A DNA stretch of 64,000 bases from Gnetum montanum (GCA_015680685.1 MNCI01029147.1:212640-276639), one strand, 5' to 3'; positions 35,592 through 47,790 are shown, counted from the first letter of the stretch. The notes: generated by a model from the sequence alone, not told the origin. Made by a program: numbers and translations.

Positions 35592-37300
35592 GTGAAATTT
35601 AGTTTTCCTTTGAGCCTGAGTGGACCTTATGGTGATTTTGAAAAATCCATTGATCTTAGTTACTTAGATCTTGAGCCTGAGAGCTTGTTAAACCATGTAG
35701 CCTCTATAGAAAAGCCTCTTAAATGGCCTAAATGCATAGTTAAAACCTTTGATCTCAAGGTTAGTGAAATTACTAAAGACTCTCTAGTTGAGGTTTCAGT
35801 CACAACACACAATGGTAAGTAGAAAACACTAAAATTAAGTTTCTCACTTGAACCATAGCAGGCTTAAGACATCACCAAAGTCTTTTAAAATAACATTAAG
35901 GCATTTTCCTAGTCATATGAAGATATGCCAAGTCTTGATCCATAACTAGTGCAACACAACATAATACTTAAACTTAGCATCAAACCCATCAAACAAAAAG
36001 TTCACAAAATCAAACCAAATCTATCCTTGGTAGTTCATGATGAGATCACGAAACACTATCAAGATGGTTTCATCAAGCCATTGATTACACTAATTGGATG
36101 TTCAATATAGTGGTAGTCCCTAATAAAAATTGGAATATACATATTTGTAGTGATTTTTGAGACCTAAATAAGGCAACTATCAAATATTATTACCCTTTTC
36201 CTAGTATTAACCAACTCACTAATACTATGACTAGGCATGCCTTGTTATCCTTCAAGGATGGGTTCTCAAAATACAAGTTAGGATCAAAGTAGAACATTAT
36301 TTGTATAAGACCTTCATGACCCCTTAGAGAACCTTTTATTACACCATGATTCCATTTGGTCTAAAGAATATGAGTGAAACCTATCAACAAGCTATGACCT
36401 ATATATTTACTGACTACATGCTAGGGTTGCTTAATGATTAAGTTGATGATATAGTAGTCAAATCCAAAGTGAACAATAGCCATGCACATGACATTGACTT
36501 AGTACTTAAATGATGTCTCACATATGAGCTTGGATCAAATCCTAAGAAGTATTCCTTCAGTGTTAAAACTAGTAAGATGCTTCGCTTTGTAACATCTAAG
36601 GAAGGGATACATGCCAATCTTGATAAGGTTAAGACCATAACTAACTTGGCAGCACCTACTAACCTTGAGGAACTCAAAGAATTACAAGATAAATTGCAAT
36701 TTATCTGTAGGTTCATCTCAAGGCTTATAGATAAGCAACAACCCATGCAACACTTACTTAAGAAAGAAGTTCACTATGAGTGGACTATCCAATGCCAAGA
36801 AGCCTTTAACAACATTAAGCAAGAGTTGGCTCAACTACCCACAGTGTATCTACCACAAGAGAATAAATTCTTTTGCATCTACTTTGCAATCTCTAATGCA
36901 TCCATAGCCTTTGTACTCTATCAAAAATGAGATGATGGAGTAGAGCTACTCATCTACTACTTAAGCCTTACATTAATAACTTACAAGACCCAATACATAG
37001 AGGTTGAGAAGTATTTCCTAGCCCTAATCTTCTCCCTAAGGAAGTGGAGATACTACCTCTTTAGGAGTTAAGTCAACATTATATGCAAAGACAACATATT
37101 AAGGGCCATAATGACCAACATCTATGAAAATAGCCAAATAGCACAATGGAAGGACATAATATCTAAGTTTAATCTACATTACATTTTCCAAGCTTCAATG
37201 AAAGGTCAAGCTATAACTACATAGTTAACAACTTTCCTGAAACAAGACAATGTAGCCATAGATTCTAAATTCCCAAATGAATATGTCAACATTACTAACA
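35592..37300 (+). pseudogene. A pol: reverse transcriptase and first RNase H
   Basis: An open piece at 35592-35822 lies upstream as a linker of uncertain family. From about 35950 the frames carry RT signatures: MIPFGLKNMSETYQQAM, then the active-site box at 36439-36450, which reads stop-VDD where YVDD is expected, then VDDIVVKS. The open piece 36577-36930 holds RFVTSKEGIHANLDKV, the connection region, and the start of RNase H (FFCIYFAISNASIAFVLYQ), followed by YYLSLTLITYKTQYIEVEKYF and LRKWRYYLF. The order and spacing are those of Ty3/gypsy pol. Numerous stops and frameshifts make it inactive. B interrupts the same pol further on, in the integrase. Confidence 0.85.
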
Positions 37301-37309
37301 ATGTACTCA

Positions 37310-37520
37310 AGGGTTACAAGGCCATCATTTACTTTGATGGAGATTCAACTACCCATGGGGCCAATGCTACTACCATCATAACATTACCATCTAGTAAGAT
37401 CTAACCTTTCACTTACCATTTTCAGTTCTTATGTACTAACAATGTAGTGGAATATGAAGGATTAATTAGGAAAATTATGGTATCTTGTAACCAAGGAATT
37501 ACACATTTAATGATAAAAGA
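37310..37520 (+). pseudogene. A second RNase H-like domain (Tat lineage hallmark)
   Basis: The frame gives IIYFDGDSTTHGANATTII, then a stretch ending FLCTNNVVEYEGLI. Tat-lineage elements carry, between the usual RNase H and integrase, an extra RNase H with an (Y/F)FDGS start and a TNNxAEYEAL end; both are visible here. One stop lies between them. This is the best single argument for placing A in Tat. Confidence 0.8.
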
Positions 37521-37899
37521 TTATTCACAACTAGTGGTTAATCAAGTAATTAAAGTTTATGCTTATAAAGTCAAACATTTATAACCTTACTATGGCCTAG
37601 CCAAAACACTCGTGCAATAGTTTACAAATGTGGTTATACAATACATTCCCCAAGCTAAGAACACCCTAGCTAATGCCATTGCAACCTTAGCCCTAAGTGT
37701 GATGTCAAATGTTTTTAGCAAGTTACCTTTCTTAATGAAGAACTATGCTCTTCTTGCACGTAGTATACCAAAGGCCTCTCTATGATCATTATCAACAATG
37801 TTCCTTGAAATAAATGATATGATGATATCAAGTTTTACCTAATGCACAATGATTCTCCATAAAACCTCACAGCCTCTCAAAAGGTCCTTTACATAAAAG

Positions 37900-38649
37900 A
37901 TCAAAACAATATGTCATTGTAGCTAATAACACACTATGTTTAAGGTCCTATGATGCCATATTATTAGTGTGCTTGGGCAAAATTGAAGCTCACATAGTCC
38001 TTAAGCAATCTCACAAAGGTGCATTTGGAGGACATATAGGACCTAAAGCCATGGTTGCAAGATTAGATGATTAGAATACTATTGGTCCTATATGAAAAGC
38101 AATTACCTATGGAAGGTTAAAACTTGTGACACTTGTCAATGACACAACAACTTGATACACATGCTACCAATTGTGTCACACACTACTTAGATAGCTTGGC
38201 TATGTCAATGAAGGAAAATTGCCATTATCATATCCATAATGCCTAAGTCTTCTGCATGGCATAACTTCATCATCACTACAATCAAATACTTTGTCAAGTG
38301 GGTTGAAGCAATCCCTCTAAGGAAAAAAAATTCCAACAAGTTTGTAAGTTCATACTGGATAACATTGTGTTCCATTTTGGCATATCTCTAACTATAGTCA
38401 TAGAATATGGACCACAGTTTAGTAGCCAAGAAATGCAAGCCTTTTGTGACCAACTAAGCATTAAACACTCTGTTTCTTTACCATACTATCCATAATCTAA
38501 TGGACAAGCCAAGGCTAGCAACAAGGTAATCATAAATGTTTTTAAAAATATTCTAAATAATAGTAGGCACAAGTGGCATGAATGATTAATACATTCACTT
38601 TGGGCCTATAGAACAACTTTTTTGAACTATGACTAGTGCATCCCTGGTT
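37900..38649 (+). pseudogene. A integrase, N-terminal and core part
   Basis: A zinc-finger-like HHCC region is visible as SHKGAFGGHIGPKAMVARL, then KTCDTCQ about 40 codons later. The catalytic core follows with FIITTIKYFVKWVEAIPL and, further on, KWHE-stop-LIHSLWAYRTTF. At about 38640 (CCTGGTTACACA, PGYT) the frame ends at the truncated 5' LTR of element B. The remainder resumes at 54179 with LIYGFEVVLPLQL. Stops are frequent. Confidence 0.8.
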
Positions 38650-39433
38650 ACACAATATCGTAGGCAGACGTGATATCGCGTACACAATATCATAGCCTGT
38701 CTCCTCATCTATAAATAAGAGGTAGAAAAATCCAATAAGTCATATTTAGAGTTAGTTTTGATTTTAGTTTTCATTTTTCTTTCTATTTCTTTTTCCTCTC
38801 CGTGCATGCCCATAGTGTGGTGAATGTAATTGTACGGCACCCTTTATTCGAGTGTGACGTACTTGGACATGCACATGACTGGCAATAAAGATCTAGATTA
38901 CTTCATCATTGTAGCATTCACTTAATTTCATTAATTAATTATTTAATTGTTATTTTTATTTATTTCTTTCCTAATTAATACTCTCTCATCCTTAAACTCA
39001 TGTTAAACATGGAATGAGTACAACTTGATTATGAGCATTTAAGTGTGACTACTTGGTAGCCCAGTAGCATGCCTAGGATCTGCACTTGGTAATCCCAATG
39101 GTAGTCATGCACGAAGTCCAAGATGTGTATGGATAATCAAGGAATGGATGCTCATCGCACTTAGGCTAGTTTAGATTATCTCACCCTTCTCTCCTAGCTG
39201 AGTTAATATTACTTTCCATTGCCTTCAGGAGTAGCATTAGGTTAGAAAACACATCATACATCTCACTCTGGACTAAACCGTACGTGACAAAGCTAATACT
39301 AGTCCAGGTGGGAAGACAATGAACTGTGACCTAAGGCTAACTGTCTAGATGGCACAACTAGTTCGTCTGCGAAGTTCGACCAGATCGCACATGTAACCCT
39401 CTTATTCATATAGTTGAGTGTAGGGGTACCTCA
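38650..39433 (+). mobile_element. 5' LTR of element B, outer end missing
   Basis: Alignment to the 3' copy begins at about 38650, inside the GATATC array; about 110 bases present at 53274-53385 are absent. TATAAATA is at 38710-38717 and AATAAA at 38884-38889. It ends CACTCATCA at 39433. Confidence 0.85.
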
Positions 39434-39434
39434 C

Positions 39435-39452
39435 CACTCATCATTGGTGTCA
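39435..39452 (+). promoter_or_regulatory. B primer-binding site, decayed tRNA-Asp type
   Basis: The 18 bases read TGGTGTCATTTTCAGGGA, one base after the LTR. Compared with TGGCGCCGTTGCCGGGGA there are several transitions, but the frame and position agree with those of C (43817-43834). Confidence 0.7.
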
Positions 39453-39584
39453 TTTTCAGGGATAGTGCCAGTTATCTAGATTAGTTATATCATACAAGGT
39501 CACTGTATAGGAATTAAAGATATATCTTTTAGGGATAAATAATTACAAAAAGTCACATATGAATTCACACATAGCTTCACAACC

Positions 39585-41795
39585 ATGCCTCTCCTACAAC
39601 ACTATGATAATGCCAAACCTAATGAGGAAATTCATTGGAGAACCGACGAATTAGATGACAATGAAGATTGGAGTACTCAACCTTATGCAGGAGTCCCCTA
39701 CATTTATGAACTTCCCAACAATACTCAAAGACTCTTGTCATCCAACTCTAACACCTCTAGTGAGGATTAGACATCCCATAGAACAAGAGGGTCCGAAAGG
39801 CCTATGACCTTCTCAATAACTAACAAGAACTTACTTGGGGATGATTTGAAGACTTACAAAAGTCATAATGAGTTTTACAGTTCCTTCGCTTCCTCTACTC
39901 CTTCAACATTAGATTGTGACATGGATGACTATCTTTCAACGAATCGGTGTAGAACTAAAAATTGAACTCACAAAGAAAATCAAGAATGCCAACATAAATG
40001 AAGGAAACATCATCCCAACTTACAAACTCACAAGCCTAACGCCAATACAAGAGGTTATTCAAATCTCCAGTAGGCATCATAAAGAGAGTCATCTACCCAG
40101 GCTCAATTTAAACAACTTCCCCAATTTCTTAGGAGGCTATTACTTAGATCCACAACAACATTTACAAGCTTTCTACGATGCCTATACGTGGAACAACATT
40201 GATAACGGTTGGCAAAAACTCAAGCTCTTCCCTATGACACTCCTTGGCCAAGCAAAAGTATGGTATAGATCATTAAAACCAAATTCAATATGACATTGGC
40301 CAACAATGGTAGAACTCTTTAATGAAAGATATCAAGCCTACACAAGAGTTTCAGCCTTAAGGAAACAAATCCAAGAGTGGAAAAAAGCACAACATGAACC
40401 CTTGGACATGGCCTTAGAAAGATATTACGCACTATTGAACAACTCTCCAGGCCATGGGTTTTTTGAGGAAAGGCTAATGTAGCATATCATTGATGATGAG
40501 CTACATAATGAAACAAGAGAGACCTTAGGAATGTATGCCCAAGGTCAACTATATGAACTACAAATCCATCAAGTCCAAGAGCTTATTAAGTGGGTAGTAA
40601 AAGAAGAAGGAGAATTGGCTAGATGGGAGAGTATTGAAAAACATCAACAGGACCAAAATCTCAACTTAGCAAAGGTCCATGATCATAAAAAGGAAAAATC
40701 AACCAATCTCAAGGTGGAAACATCATCTTTTCCAACACAAAAGTCATTAGATGTTGGAATGGATGTATCAAAAGTGTGGAGAATTTATCAATATCATTGG
40801 AGATAGAGTTTTAACAACCCAAGAAGCAGGACAAAACATTAGACAATCGAAAAGAAGGGATAAGGAAAATAAGAGTTCAACTGCCAATCATACGTATGAA
40901 TGCAACATATGTCTATACAATCACCCCAAGGGCCAATGCCCAATACTGTTACATTTACATGAGCATTGGGGAAACATGTTACATCCAAAATTCATACAAA
41001 GATACTGTGTTCGATCATAGTGGCAACAACCCCAGTCATGGGGGAAACCACCCTTATACTGGAGATACCCTTCATATCATCCGAACCCAAATGCTTATCT
41101 TGTTCAACATCCTATTTCTCCAACTGGGCCAACGGACTTTATCTCACCACAATACCATTCTCCTCAATACTATCAACCCATGCCTTCAACACAAACACCA
41201 CCTTGTGCACCTTATACTCATCCTAACTTTCAACAGTCACATCCCTTCCCTCCTTCCACATCACCACCAACTGTTCCTAAGGTGTCTACACCATGACAAC
41301 AACCCACAAACGTCACTTGTGCTACTACTGCCAATAGCGGTGAGAGGCCTCCTCAACATCCAAAGCACCCCTTCTTTAAACATAACCATAAGAAGGGACA
41401 ACACAATTCTGAGGCCACTACATCCTCCAACTCAACACAAGTCTCACATTGTGGTGCATCCTTATCATTAAACCTAATGCCTCATGTAACTTCATCAGGG
41501 CCACCAACTAACACTCCAACAACCATATGGCCCAATGAACACAGTCATGGAAGGCATCATTCCAATTCTTGAATACCATCTAATGGTCCCAAATATCATA
41601 GTGGGTCAACTCATGATCCAAGAACTACATCGTATAAATTTCCCTACTATGCTTACTACAATCAGGTGTGTGAAACCCGATGGGGTAAGTACGGCCAAGT
41701 TCCAATATTTCCAACATGCAAGGATGCCCATCGTCATTTATTAATCCTTACCATCCTCAACCATTTAGCTATGAGGGATATCCCCCCCATTCTAA
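39585..41795 (+). pseudogene. B gag, broken
   Basis: The start ATGCCTCTCC opens MPLLQHYDNAKPNEEIHWRT and stays open to 39770. The capsid core (39916-40293 open) has SHLPRLNLNNFPNFLGGYY, HLQAFYDAYTW and AKVWYRSLKPN. A Lys/Glu-rich segment follows (40531-40806), then the zinc knuckle CNICLYNHPKGQC (40898-40936, spacing CX2CX3HX4C) and a Pro/Gln/Tyr-rich tail. A GGGGTAAGTACGG splice-donor-like site lies at 41685 within the tail. No protease follows. Frameshifts near 40790 and in the tail break the protein. The open frame 40896-41471 is another reading of the tail. Confidence 0.8.
41685..41690 (+). promoter_or_regulatory. Putative 5' splice site in B gag tail
   Basis: GGG/GTAAGTACGG occurs at the same gag position as AGG/GTAAGTATAG in element C (45785). 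GTAAGT is the plant donor consensus. The paired acceptor would be at 52322. Confidence 0.45.
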
Positions 41796-42943
41796 TAGTA
41801 AGCAGGATTAACAAATACTTTTCATTCTCTTTAATTTTACAACTTTTTGTTTTCCAACTTTTCATTTTTCAATTTCTTGTTTTATCTTTTTGTCTTTTTA
41901 TGTTTTTATAAGTAATCTCATCTACGAATAAAACACTCATGTGGCTCATTGGTTGAGGTGTGTTCTATGTTATCAAGTCTCGAGTGATCAATTATTTGGA
42001 ACAATGAGCCCATTACAACCACTCATCCACTCTACAAATAAGAGGTTCTGTTCAAGGGTATAGTGATATTCTTAACATTCTTAAAACTTAAAATTAATTT
42101 TGTGTTCATTGTACCCAGAATGAAGGATGAACCAAGAGGGAATGATTAGGGTGTCACATCAAGGGGACTTGCAAATTCTCTTTGTTTATGTTTGTGGGAG
42201 TTGTCATGCAATGTGGTTGTACTAAGAACCTTGTAGATCTAATGAAAAATGGGAGTAAGAGTAATCAAACGGGCACTCAAAAATCCAATGCTATTCTAGG
42301 GGTTCCACTGGAAAGACATGCACCCATGCTTGAAGGTTGGTGGCTTCACTGGATTCAATATTCAAAAAAGAAGAAGAAAAGAAAAAAAAGAGATAGAGAA
42401 AAAAAAAAGAAAAGTGACACAAAACAAAAATCACTCCTCCCTTGGATAAAATGCCAAGTGATCATACGCCTTGTTATTTTGATGCTCTCACAGTTTCTCA
42501 TCATGGGATGAAACAATGCGATGTCATTGATTAGAGGAATGGACTTGGTCCTGATTTTGGAATCATAGGTTAATGACATGTTAATCATGTTTTTCACGTA
42601 GGATTCACTGTGTCCTGGGTTAGTTACCTCATGTCCCAATCTCTACAATCCCTTCTATAGTTCATCTCATCTCACTGTTCGGGTAATTGTAGCTCGTGTC
42701 ATGTGTAACGTAGAATTCTTACCTCATCCCGGTGATATTTATAGGTGTGTGTTTTGTGGAATTAGTGTGGATTACATTTAACCCTTCAAGTTCCCATGGA
42801 CACTTTTAAGTGTGCTTACACATGGGCATTATAGGTTGGAACCTGCTTTGGGAAGGACCCACTTGTGTAATCTTTTGTAATTTTCACTTATGACACAGCT
42901 CACACACACCATTTATTACCCTCAGCATATTGTTCATGATATT
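41796..42943 (+). other. B spacer between gag and ORF2, left part, with conserved blocks
   Basis: A T-rich run follows gag. Block 1 (GTGTCACATCAAGGGGACTT) is at about 42151-42170, a purine-rich run of AAGAAAA repeats at 42356-42410, and block 2 (CCTGCTTTGGGAAGGACCC) at 42843-42861. The whole stretch aligns with 45900-47040 of C. Open frame 42182-42511 has a counterpart in C only because the DNA is conserved. Confidence 0.6.
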
Positions 42944-42948
42944 CTTTC

Positions 42949-43815
42949 TGATGAGACGTGATATCACATGGGCTGTGATATCATGTCCGCTACGATATCA
43001 CATCCCCCACAATATCGCGTACACGATATCGTGTCTTCCCTTGCGATATTGTGTACGCGATATAGAAGTCCGCTGCAATGTCTATCAATAAGAAGTGGCT
43101 CTCTCTTATTTTAGCAATTAGAAGTTAGATTGTAGTGAAACTCTGGTAGTTTGATCCCTCTAGAGATAGAATATTTTTCCTTTGTCTACCTATAGCGTGG
43201 TGAATGTAATTGTACAACATCCTTTATTCAAGTGTGATGTACTGGGACATGCACATGAGTGGCAATAAATATCAAGATTACTTCATCATTGTAGCATTCA
43301 CTTTATTTATTTATTCAAATGTTATTTATTACTTTTGTAGTTAATCTCTCTCTCACCCTTATCTCCTAGAATGCGGAATGAGTATGACTTGATTACGAGA
43401 ATTTAAGTGCAACTACTTAGTAACCCAGTGGCGTACCTAGGATCTACGCTCGGTAATCCTAGTGGTAGTCGTGCACGAAATCCAAGATGTGTACAGATAA
43501 TCAAGAAATGGATGCTCATCGCACTTAGGCTAGATTAGATTTTATTACCCTTTCTCTCCTAGCTTAGCTTAGTTAATATTATCTTTTCATTACCTTCAGG
43601 AGTAGAATTAGATTAGGAAACACATCATACACCTCACTCTAGACTAAACCATATGTGACAAAGATAATACTAGTCCAGGTAGGAAGACAACGAACTGCGA
43701 CCTAAGGTTAACTTTCTAGGTGCCACAACTAGTTCGTCTATAGAGTTTGACTGGATCACGCGTGAAAATGCTCGTATTCGTATGGTTGAGTGTAGGGGTA
43801 ACTCGCCACTCATCA
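42949..43815 (+). mobile_element. 5' LTR of element C
   Basis: It runs from TGATGAGACGTGATATC to CGCCACTCATCA. The GATATC array covers 42955-43075. The TATA box is altered to CTATCAATAAG at 43082-43092. In the 3' copy it is intact. Confidence 0.93.
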
Positions 43816-43816
43816 T

Positions 43817-43834
43817 TGGCGCCATTGCCGGGGA
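43817..43834 (+). promoter_or_regulatory. C primer-binding site, tRNA-Asp
   Basis: TGGCGCCATTGCCGGGGA matches the complement of the plant tRNA-Asp 3' end (TGGCGCCGTTGCCGGGGA) at 17 of 18 bases, one base after the LTR. Confidence 0.92.
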
Positions 43835-43960
43835 CGATGCTAGTTATCTAGATTAGTTATATCATACAAGATTGCTATAAAGGACTTAATGATATATATT
43901 TTAGAAAAAAAAAATAATTATTAAAAGTCACATACAAATTTCACACACAAGTTCACAACA

Positions 43961-45894
43961 ATGCCTCTTCTACAAGACGATAATAATGCCACACTTAGTG
44001 AGAAAGTTCATTGGAGAACCAACGAACTATATGATGATGAAGATTGGAGTATACAACCTAAAGTGGGGGTTTCTTATAAAAATGAATGAAAACAACGTCA
44101 TTCCAACATACAAAAGCATAACTTACTTGATGATGATGAACCCCCACTAGCCACTACAAGCCTAATGCAAATACAAGAGGCTATTCGAATCTCATGTAGG
44201 CATCGTAAAGAGAGTCATCTACCTAGGCTCGATTTAAACAGCTTTCTTAATTTTTTAGGAAGCTATGAATTAGATCAGTATCAACATTTACAAGCCTTCT
44301 ACGATGCCTGCACATGGAACAACATTGATAACAGTTGGCAAAAACTTAAGCTCTTTCTTATGACACTCGTTGTCCAAGCGAAAGTATGGTATAGATCGTT
44401 AAAGCCAAATTCAATATGCTGCTGGTCAACAATGGTAAAAGTCTTTAATGAAAAATATCAAACCTATGCAAGAGTGTCAGCCTTGAGGAAACAAATCCAA
44501 GAATGGAAACAAGCATAACATGAACCCTTGGACATGGCCTTAGAAAGATATTATTCACTATTAAACAACTATCCAGGCCATGGGTTTTCTGAGGAAAGGC
44601 CAATGTACCATATCATTGATGGGCTACGTAATGAAACAAGAGAGACCTTAGGAGTATATGCCCAAGGTCAACTATATGAACTATGAACCCATCTGGTCCA
44701 AGCGCTTATTAAGTGGGTAGCAAAAGAAGAAGGAGATATGGCTAGATGGGAGAGTGTTGAAAAACATCAACAGGACCAAAATATTAACTTAACAAAGGTC
44801 CATGATCATAACAAGGAGAAATCAACCAATCTCAAGGTGGAAGAATCATCTTTGCCAATACAATAATTGTTAGAAGAAGCTAAGGCAAAGATCAATAAGA
44901 TGTTGGAATGGATGTATCAAAAGTATGGAGAATTTATCAACACCATAGGAGATAGAGTTTTGACAACCCAAGAAGTAGGATGAAACATTAGACATTCGAA
45001 AAAAAGGGATGAATGGAATAAGTGCTCAACTACCAATCATACATATGAATGCAACATATGCATGTATGATCACCCCAAGGGCCAATGCCCAATACTGTCA
45101 CATTTACATGAGCATTGGGAAAAAACGTTACATCCAAAGTTCGTACAGAGATACTATGTTCGATCACAGTGGCAACAATCCCAGTCTTGGGGGAGACCAC
45201 CCTTGGACTGGAGGCATCCTTCATATTATCCAAATCCAAACGCTTATCAAGTTCAACATCATGTTTCTCCAATTGGGCCAACATACTCTATCCCACCACA
45301 ATACTATCAACCCATGCCTCCAACACAACCACCACCTTGTGCACCTTATACTCCTACTAAGTTTCAACATTCTCATCCTTTCCCTTCTTCCAAAATGCCA
45401 CCAACTGTTCCTAAGGTGCCTACACTACAGCAACAACCCACGAACATTACTTGTGCTAATACTACCAACAACAATGAGAAACCTCCTCAACATCAAAAGT
45501 GCCCCTTCTTTAAACATGGTCATAAGAAGGGACAACACAATTCCCATACTGTGGTGCACCCTTACCTTCGAACCCAATGCCTCATGTAACTTCATTAGGG
45601 CCACCAACTCACACTCTAACAACCACATGGCCCAATGAACACAACCATGGGAGGCATCATCCTAATCCTTGCATACCATCTAATAGTCCCAAATAGCATA
45701 GTGGGTCAACCCGTTATCTGGAAACTACATCATATAAATGGCCCCACTATGCTCATTATAATCAAGTGTGTGAACCCCAACAGGGTAAGTATAGACCAGT
45801 TCTAATACTTCCAACATGCAATGATCCTCATCCTTCATTTATTAATCCTTTCCATTCACAATCGTTTAGTTATGGGTTATATCCCCCATTCTAA
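43961..45894 (+). pseudogene. C gag, broken
   Basis: ATGCCTCTTC opens MPLLQDDNNATLSEKVHWRT. The capsid core (44165-44518 open) has HLPRLDLNSFLNFLGSYE, HLQAFYDACTW and AKVWYRSLKPN. Then follow a segment with YYSLLNNYPGHGF and YAQGQLYEL, a Lys/Glu-rich segment and the zinc knuckle CNICMYDHPKGQC (45050-45088). A Pro/Gln/Tyr-rich tail (45062-45589 open) ends near 45894. Several in-frame stops break it (for example near 44088, 44515 and 44685). No protease is attached. Its expected role is formation of the particle that carries the element RNA. Confidence 0.82.
45785..45790 (+). promoter_or_regulatory. Putative 5' splice site in C gag tail
   Basis: CAACAGG/GTAAGTATAG is a near-consensus plant donor, conserved in position with B (41685). 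Splicing to 47790 would remove 2006 bases. The joined frame would not continue gag into the ORF2 frame, so ORF2 would start at its own ATG. Confidence 0.45.
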
Positions 45895-47304
45895 TAACAA
45901 GCATGATTAAAAAATTTTACAATTTTTTTTGATTTTACAACTTTTTGTTTTCTAGTTTTTAATTTTTCAACTTTTTGTTTTATCTTTTTATCTTTTTGTG
46001 TTTTTGTCTTTTTACATTTTTGTAAGTAATCTCATCTATGAATAAAAAACTCATGTGAATCATTGGTTGAGGTGTGTTCTATGTTATTAAGTCATGAATG
46101 ATCAATTATTTTGGGACAGTGAGCCCATTACACCCACTCATCCATTCTACAAATAAAGAGGTTCTATTCAAGGGTATAGTGATATTCTTGACATTCTTAA
46201 AACTTAAAATTAATTTTGTGTTCATTGTACCTAGAATGAAGAAGGATGGACCAAGATGGAATGGTTAGGGTGTGACATCAAGGGGACTTATGGATTCTCT
46301 TTGGTGATGTCTATGGGAGTTATCATGCAACATGGTTGTACTAAGATCCTTGTAGATCTAATGAAAAATGGGAGTAAGAGTAATCAAAAGGGAACTCAAA
46401 AATCAAATGCTATTCTAGGGGGTCCCACTGAAAAGACATGCACCCATGCTTGAAGTTTGGTGGCTTCTTTGGATTCAGTATTAAAAGAGAAAAAGAAAAA
46501 AAATAAGAAAAGAAAAGAAAAGCACCATAAAACATAAATCACTCCTTCCTTGAATCAAACACCAAGTGATCATACGACTTGTTGTTATGGTACTCTCATA
46601 GTTGTTCATCATGGGATGAAACAATGCGATGTCACTGATTAGAGGAATGGACTTGGTCCTGATCTTGGAACAATGGGTTAATGACATATTTATTATGCTT
46701 TACACACAGGATTCATTGTGCCCTAGGTTGGTTACCTGATGTCTCAATCTCTACGATCCATTTCTATAGTTCATCTCATCTCATTGTTCATGTAATTGTA
46801 GCCTGTGTTCCATGCAGCATAGAATTTTTATCTCATTCCAGTGATAATTACATGTGTGTGTTTTGTGGAGTTAGTGCGGATTACATTTAACCCTTCTAGT
46901 GCCCATGAACACTTTAAGTGTGGTTACACAAGGGCATTATAGGTTGAAACCTGCTTTGGGGAGGATCCACTTGTGTAATCTTTTGTAATCTTCACTTAGG
47001 ACATAACCTACACACACAATTTCTTACCCTCAGCTTAATTTTTCAATTGATTTTCTTTCCATATTATTATCCCTCTATAATTTCAACATTCCAATGTACC
47101 ATTACATACCCTTTTTCTTACCACCCAAGGTTTTATTGATAAAATCCACACCATTATCATTAATGGTGCCTCTGGACTTAATGAAATTGCCCTAGAATCC
47201 CTTAATCATCGCCAATGTCCTCAAATTCCAACATTAATTTTCAAAAAAATCATTTAAAAAGTCGGTATTTTCATGTGTCTCACATTACTTGGGACGGGAT
47301 AGGT

Positions 47305-47305
<1 letters not shown>

Positions 47306-47339
<34 letters not shown>

Positions 47340-47340
47340 N
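47306..47340. other. Poly-C run of 34 followed by N
   Basis: Thirty-four C and one N occur where the related spacer of B has no such run. This is most likely a sequencing or gap-closure artefact. Poly-proline readings across it (47215-47474) are not genes. Confidence 0.85.
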
Positions 47341-47760
47341 AGCATCATTTTGCCATTCACACGGGGGGAGTTGTTGAAACTTTTCTCTACGACTTGCAAT
47401 TGTGTGACCCTTGCTTTTCCACTCATATCTTGCTCGCTAGTGCTCCGATTTTAATTCCATTTGAACCTGCTTAAAACCGGAGTGTTCAGCTTAGTCGTGG
47501 GGGAGAGACACTTGTCGAAAGTACCTAGCTTTTTCTGAAATTTATCATCACCCAAAGGACATCAATTAGGTTAATTAACTATAACACTTAGAATAATTGT
47601 GCCTAAAATCATTTAACCCTTAGATAAACTAGGAAACTAAAATGGCAACCACCTAAGTCATAGGACCCATTATTACAAACTTTCAGGCACTATCACACAT
47701 GATAATATAAGATCATTAATAAAGGCAAGTAGTAAGGTATGACTTGACTTCAAAAGAAAC

Positions 47761-47790
47761 CTTACTAATGCTTGACCCGTGTGATTGCAG
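47761..47790 (+). promoter_or_regulatory. Putative branch point and 3' splice site before C ORF2
   Basis: CTTACTAATG, a good branch-point match, is followed 20 bases later by GTGTGATTGCAG directly at the ATGGCCCC start (47791). In B the same reads CTTACTAATG then GTGTGATTGTAG at ATGGTCC (52323). Confidence 0.6.

Larger units (their letters stand above)
45895..47790 (+). other. C spacer/putative intron between gag and ORF2
   Basis: No open frame of interest lies here. Block 1 (GTGTGACATCAAGGGGACTT) is at 46270-46289 and block 2 (CCTGCTTTGGGGAGGATCC) at 46950-46968. A T-rich run lies at 45905-46025 and a purine run at 46490-46525. The last part reads CTTACTAATGC (branch-point-like, 47761) and then GTGTGATTGCAG before the ATG. 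The corresponding stretch of B (42085-42948 and 51579-52322) is similar throughout. Confidence 0.6.

Noticed and set aside
40896-41471. A long His/Leu/Ile-rich plus-strand frame, with a counterpart at 45009-45638.
   Set aside because: It is a shifted reading of the low-complexity Pro/Gln-rich gag tail; the true frame (45062-45589) carries the zinc knuckle.
42182-42511. A frame conserved between B and C (46256-46453), MKNGSKSNQ-type.
   Set aside because: It falls in the putative intron, has no coding-type substitution pattern visible by eye, and its conservation is shared by flanking non-coding bases; the F counterpart is not open.
47215-47474. Poly-proline proteins read through 47306-47339.
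   Set aside because: They depend on a poly-C run ended by an N, most likely an assembly artefact, and have no counterpart in element B.
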